Positions 1 through 7,111 of a stretch of 29,160 nt of DNA are shown piece after piece; the stretch's first letter is position 1; each line of letters starts with the position of its first letter. Made by a program: the position numbers and the translations under genes. Location of the stretch: the IMG/VR virus record IMGVR_UViG_3300032053_013164, positions 1 through 29,160 of that record. The stretch is one strand, 5' to 3'. The notes under the pieces were generated by a model that saw only the letters and a list, made by a program, of their open reading frames with translations, was not told where the DNA came from and ran no database searches. The stretch comes from a virus.

Positions 1-57
1 TGTTGTAAACCAGGAGCCTATAGTCCCTGATGCTCAAAAAGTATGATTTTCTATAAA

Positions 58-828
58 TTATACAACTATAACATTGTATCCAATAAATACAGAATTACAA
101 CATCCTATTTCTGTCATCGATTCAGTAATAGCGTCCTTATAAGAAATATTATAATCTACATTAAAATCTGGCATCTCTTCTTTATTAAGATAGGGGAAAT
201 ATTCAACATCCGTCTTTTGTTTTATCTTATGTGTGTCAATCATTTCACCAATTCTGGCATGGGGATATTTAATATTGTAATAATATCTTCTAACACATGG
301 TGGAAATTGAGGATTGATTGCCTTCCCCCATCTTTCTTCTTTTGAAGCACAAACTGATCTGTTGTTGTCTTCTACAATAAAAATACAAGGAAGGTCAAAT
401 CCATCAACATAGCGAGCCGCTTCAAACAGATGGCCAGAATCCTCAGTTCCATCACCAATAAAACACCATACTTTTTGAAAAGAATGTTTACGTTTTAAAG
501 CCAAGGCAATTCCAGCAGCAATTGCCGGGGTTCCACCTATAATTGACGAAGTAAAGAAATTGCGTTTTCTATCATAAATAAACATACTTCTTCCATTAAG
601 AATTCTATCTTTCAATATTTGAGGAGAAATGCCAGCAAGAAGAGCATGATAATGATTCCTATGATTTGATATTACATAATCTCCTTCTTTTATTTCTTTA
701 AATATTTCTATCAATTGGTTTTCATTGCCTCCAGAAAGATGAAAGAGAAATGGAAGTTTGTGATCTTTATAAAGCTGAACAATTTCATTTTCAAAACCAA
801 TAAGAGATTCTTTAGAAAAATAATTCAT
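58..828 (-). CDS. Thiamine-diphosphate E1-alpha-like dehydrogenase/decarboxylase subunit
   Basis: The 256-residue protein resembles the alpha subunit of 2-oxoacid dehydrogenase E1 enzymes, which use thiamine diphosphate. An HRNHYHALL segment (about residues 56-64) matches the conserved HR(D/N)H region. GDG at 125-127, followed about 28 residues later by EDNN (153-156), is the classic ThDP/Mg-binding motif. Residues from about 222 (SYKDAITESM...NSVFIGYNV) instead look like the first strand and helix of an E1-beta subunit, after which the frame stops. The ATG overlaps the stop of the radical SAM gene by one base (TAATG), so translation is probably coupled. The substrate is unknown; the cassette context suggests sugar or small-acyl chemistry. 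The family call is firm and the role is inferred. Confidence 0.75.
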   Translation of the reverse strand: MNYFSKESLIGFENEIVQLYKDHKLPFLFHLSGGNENQLIEIFKEIKEGDYVISNHRNHYHALLAGISPQILKDRILNGRSMFIYDRKRNFFTSSIIGGTPAIAAGIALALKRKHSFQKVWCFIGDGTEDSGHLFEAARYVDGFDLPCIFIVEDNNRSVCASKEERWGKAINPQFPPCVRRYYYNIKYPHARIGEMIDTHKIKQKTDVEYFPYLNKEEMPDFNVDYNISYKDAITESMTEIGCCNSVFIGYNVIVV

Positions 829-2144
829 TATTTGCCTAACATCGATTTATATGGCTTATTAAATTGTGCAACATTCGACATATTGCGATTAAACAAGAAC
901 TCTTTTAACATCTCACGATTTCTCTCCATATCTTCTGAAGTTACGGTAGATAATTTGTGAACAAATGGACGATGAACATCTCTTGCAAGAGCTTGATTAT
1001 AATATATCCACTCATTGTTAATTATTGTTATTCCATATTTTTCAGAGTTATTATAAAAATCGGAGCCAGGTGTTGGAGTAAAAGAAGTCAAAGTCACCAC
1101 ATCTGGTTGTGTTTTTTCTAAGAACTTAATCATATGGCTTGCCGATTCAGATGTTTCTCCTGGTAATCCGGTCATGATAAATATGCGAACTTTAAAACCT
1201 TTATCTCTTAAGATTTTCATGGCATTTATATTATGTTTAACAGTTGTTCCTTTTGCTGTCAATTCTAGAACTTTTTCTTCTGCCGCTTCAACGCCAATTC
1301 CAACTTCCCTACAACCACTATTCCAAAGTAAATCAGCAGTTTCTTCATTTACATGATCAGCCCTCATTGAGCATCTATAGTTTATTCCTGCTTTATAAAG
1401 AATTGTTGCCAATTCCTTGAACCTATTATTATTGAGGGTGAAACAATCATCTTGAAATCTAATTTCCGAAACATTGTATTCTTTTTTAAGTAATTCGATT
1501 TCTTCTTTTACTGTTTCAGTATTGCGATATCTGACTTTTCTTTTGTGTAGTTGTGGAGAAGCACAAAATGCACAATTAAAAGGACAGCCTCTACTTGCCA
1601 TTAAGGTTGCAGAATTGCCGGGATTAAAGATCGTTCCAGAAAAAGTATTTCCTGGCTTAAAGTAAAATTCTCTGTTAAGAAATTCTCTAGCAGGTATAGG
1701 AATTTCATCTGGTTTTAAAAGTCCTTCTTGTGTAATTATTTTTTTGACAGGTTTGTTGCCAGTTGATTCCAAGTATTCTATAGCTTTTTTAAATGTATAT
1801 TCACCTTCTCCTCTAAGGATCATGTCTATAGGCACATTGTCTATATCTTGTTGCCATATTTCTGAAGATATAGAATCAAAATGCGGACCCCCTACAATAA
1901 CAATTCCGTTGTATAAATTCTTAATTTCTTGTGCTACTATTAATAACAATGGGTAAGTAGGAGTGCAAGAAGAAATCGCATAAACATCTGCTTTTGGTAT
2001 TTCTTTTTCATGAGCCATATCTAACAACTGTAAATCACAATTAAGTTGTTTTGCCGCTGCCATTACAGATAACAATCCAAGTGGCGGATCAGAATATTGA
2101 TCGACAACCCAAGGCACATTCAATTTAATAAACAAAACTTTCAT
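828..2144 (-). CDS. B12-binding-domain radical SAM protein
   Basis: The 438-residue protein has an N-terminal cobalamin-binding-like Rossmann domain (about residues 1-130, with VIVGGPHF and ILRGEGEYTF signatures) and a radical SAM core with the CxxxCxxC iron-sulfur motif at C187, C191 and C194. Later segments such as GIGVEAAEEKVL and FIMTGLPGET are typical of this class, whose members do methylations and other radical reactions on unactivated carbons. The chosen start is the Met of MKVLFIKLN, 10 bases after the upstream stop; an upstream extension (to 2210) would overlap the previous gene and has no family match. It lies between a methyltransferase and the E1-like gene in one apparent operon. 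The substrate cannot be told. Confidence 0.85.
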   Translation of the reverse strand: MKVLFIKLNVPWVVDQYSDPPLGLLSVMAAAKQLNCDLQLLDMAHEKEIPKADVYAISSCTPTYPLLLIVAQEIKNLYNGIVIVGGPHFDSISSEIWQQDIDNVPIDMILRGEGEYTFKKAIEYLESTGNKPVKKIITQEGLLKPDEIPIPAREFLNREFYFKPGNTFSGTIFNPGNSATLMASRGCPFNCAFCASPQLHKRKVRYRNTETVKEEIELLKKEYNVSEIRFQDDCFTLNNNRFKELATILYKAGINYRCSMRADHVNEETADLLWNSGCREVGIGVEAAEEKVLELTAKGTTVKHNINAMKILRDKGFKVRIFIMTGLPGETSESASHMIKFLEKTQPDVVTLTSFTPTPGSDFYNNSEKYGITIINNEWIYYNQALARDVHRPFVHKLSTVTSEDMERNREMLKEFLFNRNMSNVAQFNKPYKSMLGK

Positions 2145-2154
2145 AGAGAGCTTT

Positions 2155-2826
2155 CTAACCGATTTTTCGCCTAGCAATAGGAGGAGACAACTTTTTATGA
2201 CGGCGGTCATCCATTAAGTAATCAAGCACATAAATACTATTGATATTATTCATAAACTTAAGATAGTATTTTTTAGAAAATAAAAGAGCATCGATAGCTT
2301 TCCGGAAGTTATGTTTATCTGCTGTTTCTGAACATATTAGTGGTATTTTATACTTATCAAAATCTAATGTTTGTAGTATATTTAAATCTTTTCCTTCTGT
2401 ATGAATACAAATAAATGTGGGAAACGGATCAAAATAATTTTGTATTAAGTCGTTGATTTTATATAATTTAACCTCAAGACATGAAGGATATCCTTTCCAC
2501 TTATAATCGGAAAGATAACTTCCTGCTCCACGTCTACCGTGTCTCTTTAAAATTGCCGTTTTTTCTTCTGTCCAGCCAACTGCGCCTTCTATTACTATGT
2601 CTTCTGGGCGGTTTTGTTTAATTAATTGTATCAATTCAGACAATGGTTCAATTAAAACTCCTCTACAGCCATATTTGTAAAATAAATAGGTGTTGTTCCA
2701 TATAATTGGATGGTTTACACCAATTTCTAGATAGGTGACTTTTTGTGGATCAATTGTTCCACCAAAACAATTTAAAATCATTAAATCTTGGAGGCATTGC
2801 GCATAACTTTCGGGATGAGTCAACAT
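2155..2826 (-). CDS. FkbM-type SAM-dependent methyltransferase
   Basis: This 223-residue protein has a class I methyltransferase layout: the SAM-binding loop YLEIGVNHP (about 32-40), then GVLIEP as the acidic end of strand 2, and FICIHTEGKDLNIL, which corresponds to the K-I-D-x-E-G-x-E segment of FkbM methyltransferases that modify sugars or polyketides. The Asp of that segment is replaced (IHTEG), so it is a divergent member. It is first in the run after structured element A and has no Shine-Dalgarno sequence; a TACTATATAG box ends seven bases or fewer before the ATG. Function in O-methylating a glycan is inferred from the neighbours. Confidence 0.75.
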   Translation of the reverse strand: MLTHPESYAQCLQDLMILNCFGGTIDPQKVTYLEIGVNHPIIWNNTYLFYKYGCRGVLIEPLSELIQLIKQNRPEDIVIEGAVGWTEEKTAILKRHGRRGAGSYLSDYKWKGYPSCLEVKLYKINDLIQNYFDPFPTFICIHTEGKDLNILQTLDFDKYKIPLICSETADKHNFRKAIDALLFSKKYYLKFMNNINSIYVLDYLMDDRRHKKLSPPIARRKIG

Positions 2827-2828
2827 AT

Positions 2829-2839
2829 CCTATATAGTA
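2829..2839 (-). promoter_or_regulatory. TACTATATAGG box directly before an ATG (possible leaderless promoter)
   Basis: On the minus strand the sequence reads TTTACTATATAGGATATG. The first T of TATATA is 10 bases before the ATG at 2826 and there is no ribosome binding site. A -10-type element here would start transcription at or near the start codon. The same arrangement recurs at several other genes in the window. Confidence 0.45.
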
Positions 2840-2879
2840 AAATTACAACTTATTCTACTTTATCCAGAGGCGGCGAAAA

Positions 2880-2966
2880 ACCCCTACATTCCGAAGGAAT
2901 GTTTGCTCTGTGAGCGAGGAAGTGAGCGTAGCGAATGAACAGAACAAACCTCTTTAGGGTAGGGGT
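2880..2966. repeat. Structured intergenic element A (multi-stem, cloverleaf-like)
   Basis: An 87-base palindromic element fills the gap between two minus-strand genes. The outer stem is ACCCCTAC (2880-2887) with GTAGGGGT (2959-2966). Inside are a hairpin ATTCC-GAA-GGAAT (2888-2900), a long arm GTTTGCTCTG (2901-2910) with CAGAACAAAC (2940-2949) having one mismatch, and a short CCT-CTTT-AGG hairpin. The long arm's loop holds GTGAGCG twice and TAGCGAA. It is not a tRNA: arms and loops do not fit and no T-loop is present. It may be a small mobile or REP-like palindrome, a processing site or a weak terminator. Confidence 0.6.
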
Positions 2967-2972
2967 AATTGA

Positions 2973-3449
2973 CTATTTCTGCGGTTCTCGTTTAAGAAAA
3001 ATAAAGGACGGTGACGTATTGTGTATGGCCTCTGAAAAAATACCAGTCAATTCTTGTGATTTCTTTGGATAATATGCATGGAAATTCGTTAATAATTCCA
3101 TCATGGTTTTTGGGTTTAAAGCAATGTGAGTTATACCCAAATTTGGGTAATCATCGTAACCCACAAACACCACGGGAATATTTTGTTGGTTTACAGTAAT
3201 TTTTAATTGTTCAAACGGTCTTTCTAAAATAAAGGGGGTAATGGAATACACTATTGGGATAAAACCCTCAATAGCCATACCAGCAGCAACAGCAACTAAT
3301 GATTGTTCACAAGTTCCGAGATTAATTAATCTATTTGGAAATTTCTTTTTGAAACTGTTAAGTCCAGATTCATAATCTCCAATTAATACAAATATTCTTT
3401 CTTCTTTTTCAGCAAGTTCAACAATAACTCTTCCAAATTCATTTCTCAT
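2973..3449 (-). CDS. Transketolase C-terminal-type subunit (pyrimidine-binding domain)
   Basis: The 158-residue protein matches the Pyr domain of split transketolases: RLINLGTCEQSLVAVAAGMA contains the catalytic-type Glu (E48) that activates the thiamine ring, followed by PIVYSITPFILERPFEQLK. It ends soon after the Pyr domain, so the usual third (C-terminal) transketolase domain is missing. The start at MRNEFGRV is preceded by GGAGAAAATT, a good ribosome binding site, and overlaps the N-subunit gene by 11 bases; a longer upstream start at 3509 would overlap by 71 bases. It should form the ThDP active site with the N subunit next door, transferring a two-carbon ketol unit or making a related sugar. 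Confidence 0.85.
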   Translation of the reverse strand: MRNEFGRVIVELAEKEERIFVLIGDYESGLNSFKKKFPNRLINLGTCEQSLVAVAAGMAIEGFIPIVYSITPFILERPFEQLKITVNQQNIPVVFVGYDDYPNLGITHIALNPKTMMELLTNFHAYYPKKSQELTGIFSEAIHNTSPSFIFLKREPQK

Positions 3450-4191
3450 AATTTTCTCCAAGGTCTGAATATATTTCCCGAAATTGCTCTTCGGTTGGAA
3501 ATTTTCCATGCCAAGAAGCTGGATCTTTTTCCATTATCTTAGCTCCCTTGCCCTTTATTGTGTGTGCTATGATAGCATTGCATTTATTGTGTTCAAGACC
3601 ATTATAGGCTTCTAGAAGTTCATTGTGTGAATGGCCATTTACGTTTTTAACATAACAACCAAAAGATCTAAGTTTTTCTTCTAAATTTCCAAGCGATAAT
3701 ATATCGTCAACACAACCAGAACCTTGATAATTATTTTTGTCAATAATGACAATTAAATTGTCCAATTTGTGTTGAGAAGCAATTAGCAAAGATTCCCATG
3801 TTGTTCCTTCTTGACATTCTGCCTCTCCTAATAAAACAAATATTCTTCCTTGTTTATTCTGTAATTTCTTGGCAAGAGCCATACCAGTTCCAAATGGTAA
3901 ACTCAGTCCTAAACTTCCACTGGTGCAAAAAATTCCATTAGAACAATCCATAAAAGGATGATCATTTATTTGTGGATCATATCCACAATCTTGAAGAAGT
4001 GGGTAAAGTGCTAAGACTGCATGACCCTTGCCTAAAAGAAATTTGTCATTTATTTGAAGAATTTTCTTGTATAAAGTCACCAATATCTCCACACAGGAAA
4101 ATGTTCCACCAAAGTGATAACCATGACCTTTTCTGGCTAAATCGCAAATTTGAATTCTTAAAATTCTTGCTCTTTCAATTAATTCTTGCAT
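3439..4191 (-). CDS. Transketolase N-terminal-type subunit (pyrophosphate-binding domain)
   Basis: This 250-residue protein has the ThDP PP domain: GKGHA at about 54-58, SGSLGLSLPFGTGMALA, then LGEAECQEGTTWESLL (121-136) and IVIIDKNN. The family motif is normally GDG(E)xxEG; here it is GEAE, with Asp changed to Glu at a Mg ligand and Gly to Ala, so metal binding may be altered. An AGGAAG ribosome binding site precedes the ATG, which follows the stop of the upstream methyltransferase by a single base. It pairs with the C subunit immediately downstream. Such split transketolases occur in sugar-nucleotide clusters; the actual donor is unknown. Confidence 0.88.
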   Translation of the reverse strand: MQELIERARILRIQICDLARKGHGYHFGGTFSCVEILVTLYKKILQINDKFLLGKGHAVLALYPLLQDCGYDPQINDHPFMDCSNGIFCTSGSLGLSLPFGTGMALAKKLQNKQGRIFVLLGEAECQEGTTWESLLIASQHKLDNLIVIIDKNNYQGSGCVDDILSLGNLEEKLRSFGCYVKNVNGHSHNELLEAYNGLEHNKCNAIIAHTIKGKGAKIMEKDPASWHGKFPTEEQFREIYSDLGENYEK

Positions 4192-4192
4192 A

Positions 4193-4885
4193 TCACTTCC
4201 TAGTAAACTTTAAATATTTGTTTGGATCTTCAGGATACTGTTTTTTTCTTGGAGTTTCTTCTGACAAAAATCCTAAATTATTCATAAATTTCTCGAACAT
4301 AATAGGATTATAACGCTTGTATTCTTCTTCTGATATTAAATTGTTTCCCCAAACCTTTCCACTGTGAATCTCTGAATAAATATATTTGAATCTTCTTAAG
4401 ACTAGTGGGGGGCACGGAAAAATAATATCATATTCTGAACCCTCACAATCTATTTTCATTATTATATCGTCCACGCTATCAGCAATATATTTTTTAATAA
4501 ATTCTTCTAACGAAATACAGCAAACAACATCACCAACAATGTCTTCGGAAATTTGAAAATCTGTTTGCTTGGAATTTTCAAAAGGAAGTTGCACATATGC
4601 TCTTTCTAGCCCAGGCTTTGATATAGCCACATTTATCGGTATAATATTGTGGAATGAACTGATGTTAGAAATAAGTTTATTGTAGTTATCCTTTTGTGGC
4701 TCAATAGAAAAAACTTGTTTGGCTCCATTGAGAGCCGCAAAAATAGAAAAATATCCTACATTACTGCCTATGTCTATTATTATACTTTCTTTTAATTCAT
4801 TGCCAAATGCTTTATAATTGTTTAGCAAAAATATTTCGTTAAATAATGACGGATATTCTTCTTGTGGTTTTGTCAATTTTAGCAA
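4193..4885 (-). CDS. FkbM family methyltransferase
   Basis: The 230-residue protein has a clear SAM-binding motif IIDIGSNVGYFS (36-47), then VFSIEPQKDNYNKL, and IMKIDCEGSEYDIIF, the KIDxEGxE signature of FkbM O-methyltransferases. Translation probably starts at a TTG codon, because AAGGAG lies eight bases upstream and no ATG precedes the SAM motif. It is the first gene of the leftward cassette. Family known; acceptor (probably a sugar hydroxyl) inferred. Confidence 0.88.
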   Translation of the reverse strand: MLKLTKPQEEYPSLFNEIFLLNNYKAFGNELKESIIIDIGSNVGYFSIFAALNGAKQVFSIEPQKDNYNKLISNISSFHNIIPINVAISKPGLERAYVQLPFENSKQTDFQISEDIVGDVVCCISLEEFIKKYIADSVDDIIMKIDCEGSEYDIIFPCPPLVLRRFKYIYSEIHSGKVWGNNLISEEEYKRYNPIMFEKFMNNLGFLSEETPRKKQYPEDPNKYLKFTRK

Positions 4886-4949
4886 GGATAGTTCTCCTTA
4901 AGTCAAAATAGTAACCCCATTTTAAGAAAATAAGAAAAATTATACCATA

Positions 4950-4960
4950 TACTATATTAA
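4950..4960 (+). promoter_or_regulatory. TACTATATTAA box directly before an ATG (possible leaderless promoter)
   Basis: TACTATATTAATTTCATG places the TATATT hexamer 12 bases before the ATG at 4965 with no ribosome binding site between. It lies in the short region between the divergent methyltransferase genes and fits the recurring box of this window. Confidence 0.45.
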
Positions 4961-4964
4961 TTTC

Positions 4965-5546
4965 ATGGATAAATATCAAGTTAGCAGTAGATCATCAATA
5001 GGAAAAACTTATCGAAATCTTTTGTTCGAGATATTGATGAATTGTAAGTTTAAAAATGTCTTAGAGATAGGTTGTTTAAGAGGTTATTCATCTTGTGCTT
5101 TTTTTGAAGCTCTTAATCAAGGAGCGGATTTTAATTACACTATTTGCGATCCAGCACCACGAATGGATGTTAAATTATTTGATTTGTGCAGAAAGAAAGA
5201 TTCCATTAACCTTATAAAAAAACCATCATTAGAAATCATTGAACCAGGATACGATTTCATATTTATAGATGGCGATCATTCCATAAATTATGTGCCATTA
5301 GAATTAATGAGATTAGTCGATGTAAATGCCGAGACAATGCTTGCTCATGACACTTATATAGAAAATCCAAAATATAAAGGACCTCCTTTATACAGATATT
5401 TCTTTTCTAAACATAAAGAATACTATTATGTGGATCATAGTACATTTAGACCCAACGAAGAAAAAGAAAAATGTGGTATTTCTTTTTTTACAAAAAACAA
5501 AGAAACATTTAATTTAGTTAAACCTTTGTTTGAAAAATTAGTGTAA
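4965..5546 (+). CDS. Class I SAM-dependent methyltransferase (Methyltransf_24-like)
   Basis: The 193-residue protein has the SAM-binding loop NVLEIGCLRGYSS (31-43) and FIFIDGDHSINYV (98-110), a signature of the Methyltransf_24/cephalosporin-hydroxylase-like group. These often modify sugars or small molecules in polysaccharide clusters. It opens the rightward half of the glycan region, divergent from the FkbM gene at 4885. There is no Shine-Dalgarno sequence; see the adjacent TACTATATT box. The acceptor is not predictable. Confidence 0.8.
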   Translation: MDKYQVSSRSSIGKTYRNLLFEILMNCKFKNVLEIGCLRGYSSCAFFEALNQGADFNYTICDPAPRMDVKLFDLCRKKDSINLIKKPSLEIIEPGYDFIFIDGDHSINYVPLELMRLVDVNAETMLAHDTYIENPKYKGPPLYRYFFSKHKEYYYVDHSTFRPNEEKEKCGISFFTKNKETFNLVKPLFEKLV

Positions 5547-5627
5547 TATGGGGAATATTAACATCCGTATTAGTTCAATTTCCAAAGATCAGTTAATCTT
5601 CGAACACCTTTAAAGTCCTAACCAAAT

Positions 5628-5637
5628 TACTATATTA
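5628..5637 (+). promoter_or_regulatory. TACTATATTA promoter-like box
   Basis: TTACTATATTACTC lies 22 bases before the first of two duplicated ATGs (5650). It matches the box found close to starts elsewhere in the window; a second TATTAA lies nine bases before each ATG. Confidence 0.35.
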
Positions 5638-5640
5638 CTC

Positions 5641-5694
5641 TATTAAACTATGACAGAAGTAAAAGGATATTAAACCATGACAGAAGTAAAAGGT
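5641..5694 (+). repeat. 27-bp tandem duplication covering a start codon
   Basis: Two adjacent 27-base units (5641-5667 and 5668-5694) differ at two positions. Each contains TATTAAAC(T/C)ATG followed by ACAGAAGTAAAAGG. The first ATG (5650) gives only MTEVKGY and a stop; the second (5677) starts the real gene. The AAAAGGA at the end of unit 1 falls at a reasonable ribosome-binding distance from the second ATG. Confidence 0.9.
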
Positions 5695-5997
5695 TTATTA
5701 GTTTTTTATGTTGATGTTGGAAATTTACCTCCAAATGTAGCAAAAGAATTCGTTAAAAAAATAGAACAACAATTACAACATGGTAGTGATGATTTACCCG
5801 AAGAACGAAAATGGATTGTTCCTAAAGATGTTGGGATGTTTTTTGTTCCGGTGCGAGACAAGAAGAGTAAAATTGAATATATTAGTTTCAAGAGAATTAC
5901 ATCTGATGTCAAGAAACAGGTTGACAATCTTAAAAATAAATTCTCTGAATTTTATATGTGCTGCGGACAGCAAACCTCTACACCTACTGATGCTTGA
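5677..5997 (+). CDS. Hypothetical protein, 106 residues
   Basis: I do not recognise this family. The protein begins MTEVKGLLVFYVDVGNLPP, has a helix-forming stretch VAKEFVKKIEQQL, and ends with a lysine-rich part and a CCGQQ segment. The start is within a duplicated 27-base unit, so a 7-codon mini-frame with the same first six codons lies just upstream. Its last codons overlap structured element B. It sits between a methyltransferase and glycosyltransferases, but nothing in it suggests an enzyme. Confidence 0.65.
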   Translation: MTEVKGLLVFYVDVGNLPPNVAKEFVKKIEQQLQHGSDDLPEERKWIVPKDVGMFFVPVRDKKSKIEYISFKRITSDVKKQVDNLKNKFSEFYMCCGQQTSTPTDA

Positions 5998-6048
5998 CCT
6001 GTGAGCGTAGAGAGTGATGCGAACTAGATCAAGCCCTTGTGGTGGAGG
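5975..6048. repeat. Structured element B, overlapping a ribosome binding site
   Basis: The outer stem CCTC-(TA)-CACC (5975-5984) pairs with GGTGGAGG (6041-6048). The inner stem GCTTGA (5992-5997) pairs with TCAAGC (6029-6034) and extends to nine pairs with one mismatch. The inner loop has CTGTGAGCGTAGAGAGTGA then GCGAAC, like the loop of element A. The GGAGG that would serve the ATG at 6053 lies in the outer stem, so folding could hide it. Confidence 0.55.
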
Positions 6049-6052
6049 ATAA

Positions 6053-6112
6053 ATGCCCGAAAGAAAATGGTATAAAATTAAATTGTATGAAGACCACAGA
6101 GAGAAAAACTAA
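6053..6112 (+). CDS. Possible 19-residue peptide/leader ORF
   Basis: ATG at 6053 is preceded by GGTGGAGGATAA, the best ribosome binding site in this stretch, and gives MPERKWYKIKLYEDHREKN before TAA. The frame overlaps the likely start (6087) of the glycosyltransferase. It may be a leader that couples translation, or a chance frame; there is no family match. The strong binding site is the only positive evidence. Confidence 0.35.
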   Translation: MPERKWYKIKLYEDHREKN

Positions 6113-7109
6113 AAAAAAACCAATAAAATTAATATTAAAAAACCATCAATCAATAGGGGATGTCTGCATGCTTGCTTATGCTCTAAAGGCATTGCATGAA
6201 AACTATCCAGACCGATTTGTAACGGGCGTGGATACTCCTTGTAATGCAATTTTTGAAGGCAATCCATATGTCACAGATTTAAATATTGAAGATCCATCAG
6301 TTAAAGTAATAGACATGGATTATCCAACTATTCATCAATCAAACCAGAGACCCTATCATTTTGTAAATGCTTTTGTTAAAGATTTGGAAACAAAATTAGC
6401 TTATCTGTCAATTAAACTAGAGCCTACAGAATGGTCAGGAGCTATTTATATTACCGAGGATGAACAAGGATGGTATTCCCAAGTACATGAAATATTAGGA
6501 TACGATCCGCCTTACATCTGTCTCAATTGTGGTACAAAATGGGATTATTTAGCTAAAGCTTGGGATCATAGTAGGTGGCAAGAAATCATTAATAGATTTC
6601 CTGAAGTAACCTTTGTTCAAATTGGAGCCAAAGAACACAATCATCCTACAATGGAAGGCAAAAATTTAATAAACCTAATTGGCAAAACAGATTTGCGTCA
6701 ACTAATCAGATTGATTTGGCATAGTTGGGGAGTCATTACACCAATTAGCGCCCCTATGCATTTAGCTTATGCTATTCCACCTCACCCGAGATACAACAGA
6801 AAAAGTAGAGCATGTATTGTTATAGCAGGTGGTAGGGAACCAAATCATTGGCAAGCAGCAGCAAATCAACAATTTATCCATACGTGCGGAATGCTGGATT
6901 GTTCAGATGAAGGAGGGTGTTGGAAAAGCAGAATCAAGCCACTATATTTGGAAAAAAATGATGAAAAAGATGAAAGTTTATGCATTTACCCAGTTGAATT
7001 GTCAGGTCAATGGATTGGACGGTGCATGGATATGATTTCTGCTGATGAGGTCTGTTTACTTATTAAAAAATATATGGACAATTTAGATTATAAAGAAGAG
7101 AAACCATAA
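6087..7109 (+). CDS. Glycosyltransferase family 9-like (heptosyltransferase-like)
   Basis: The protein (340 residues from the ATG at 6087) has features of the GT9 heptosyltransferase fold: an N-terminal LILKNHQSIGDVCMLAYALKAL segment like the GDxxL/M region, CLNCGTKWDYLAKAWDHSRWQEII in the middle, then LINLIGKTDLRQLIRLIWHSWGVITPISAPMHLAYAI, matching the G-x-T-x-L...D(T/S)xxMH region. A GTG at 6039 is in frame but has no ribosome binding site. A cysteine cluster (CGMLDCSDEGGCW) near residue 290 is unusual for GT9. Expected role: adding a sugar from a nucleotide donor to a surface or virion glycan. Confidence 0.75.
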   Translation: MKTTERKTKKKPIKLILKNHQSIGDVCMLAYALKALHENYPDRFVTGVDTPCNAIFEGNPYVTDLNIEDPSVKVIDMDYPTIHQSNQRPYHFVNAFVKDLETKLAYLSIKLEPTEWSGAIYITEDEQGWYSQVHEILGYDPPYICLNCGTKWDYLAKAWDHSRWQEIINRFPEVTFVQIGAKEHNHPTMEGKNLINLIGKTDLRQLIRLIWHSWGVITPISAPMHLAYAIPPHPRYNRKSRACIVIAGGREPNHWQAAANQQFIHTCGMLDCSDEGGCWKSRIKPLYLEKNDEKDESLCIYPVELSGQWIGRCMDMISADEVCLLIKKYMDNLDYKEEKP

Positions 7110-7111
7110 AA

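Noticed and set aside
2880-2966. Element A as a tRNA or tmRNA gene
   Set aside because: It folds with several arms, but stem lengths, the missing T-loop sequence and the long purine-rich loop do not fit a tRNA.
6039-6086. GTG start at 6039 for the GT9-like gene
   Set aside because: No ribosome binding site, and the extra residues do not look like the family; the ATG at 6087 is preferred, though not certain.
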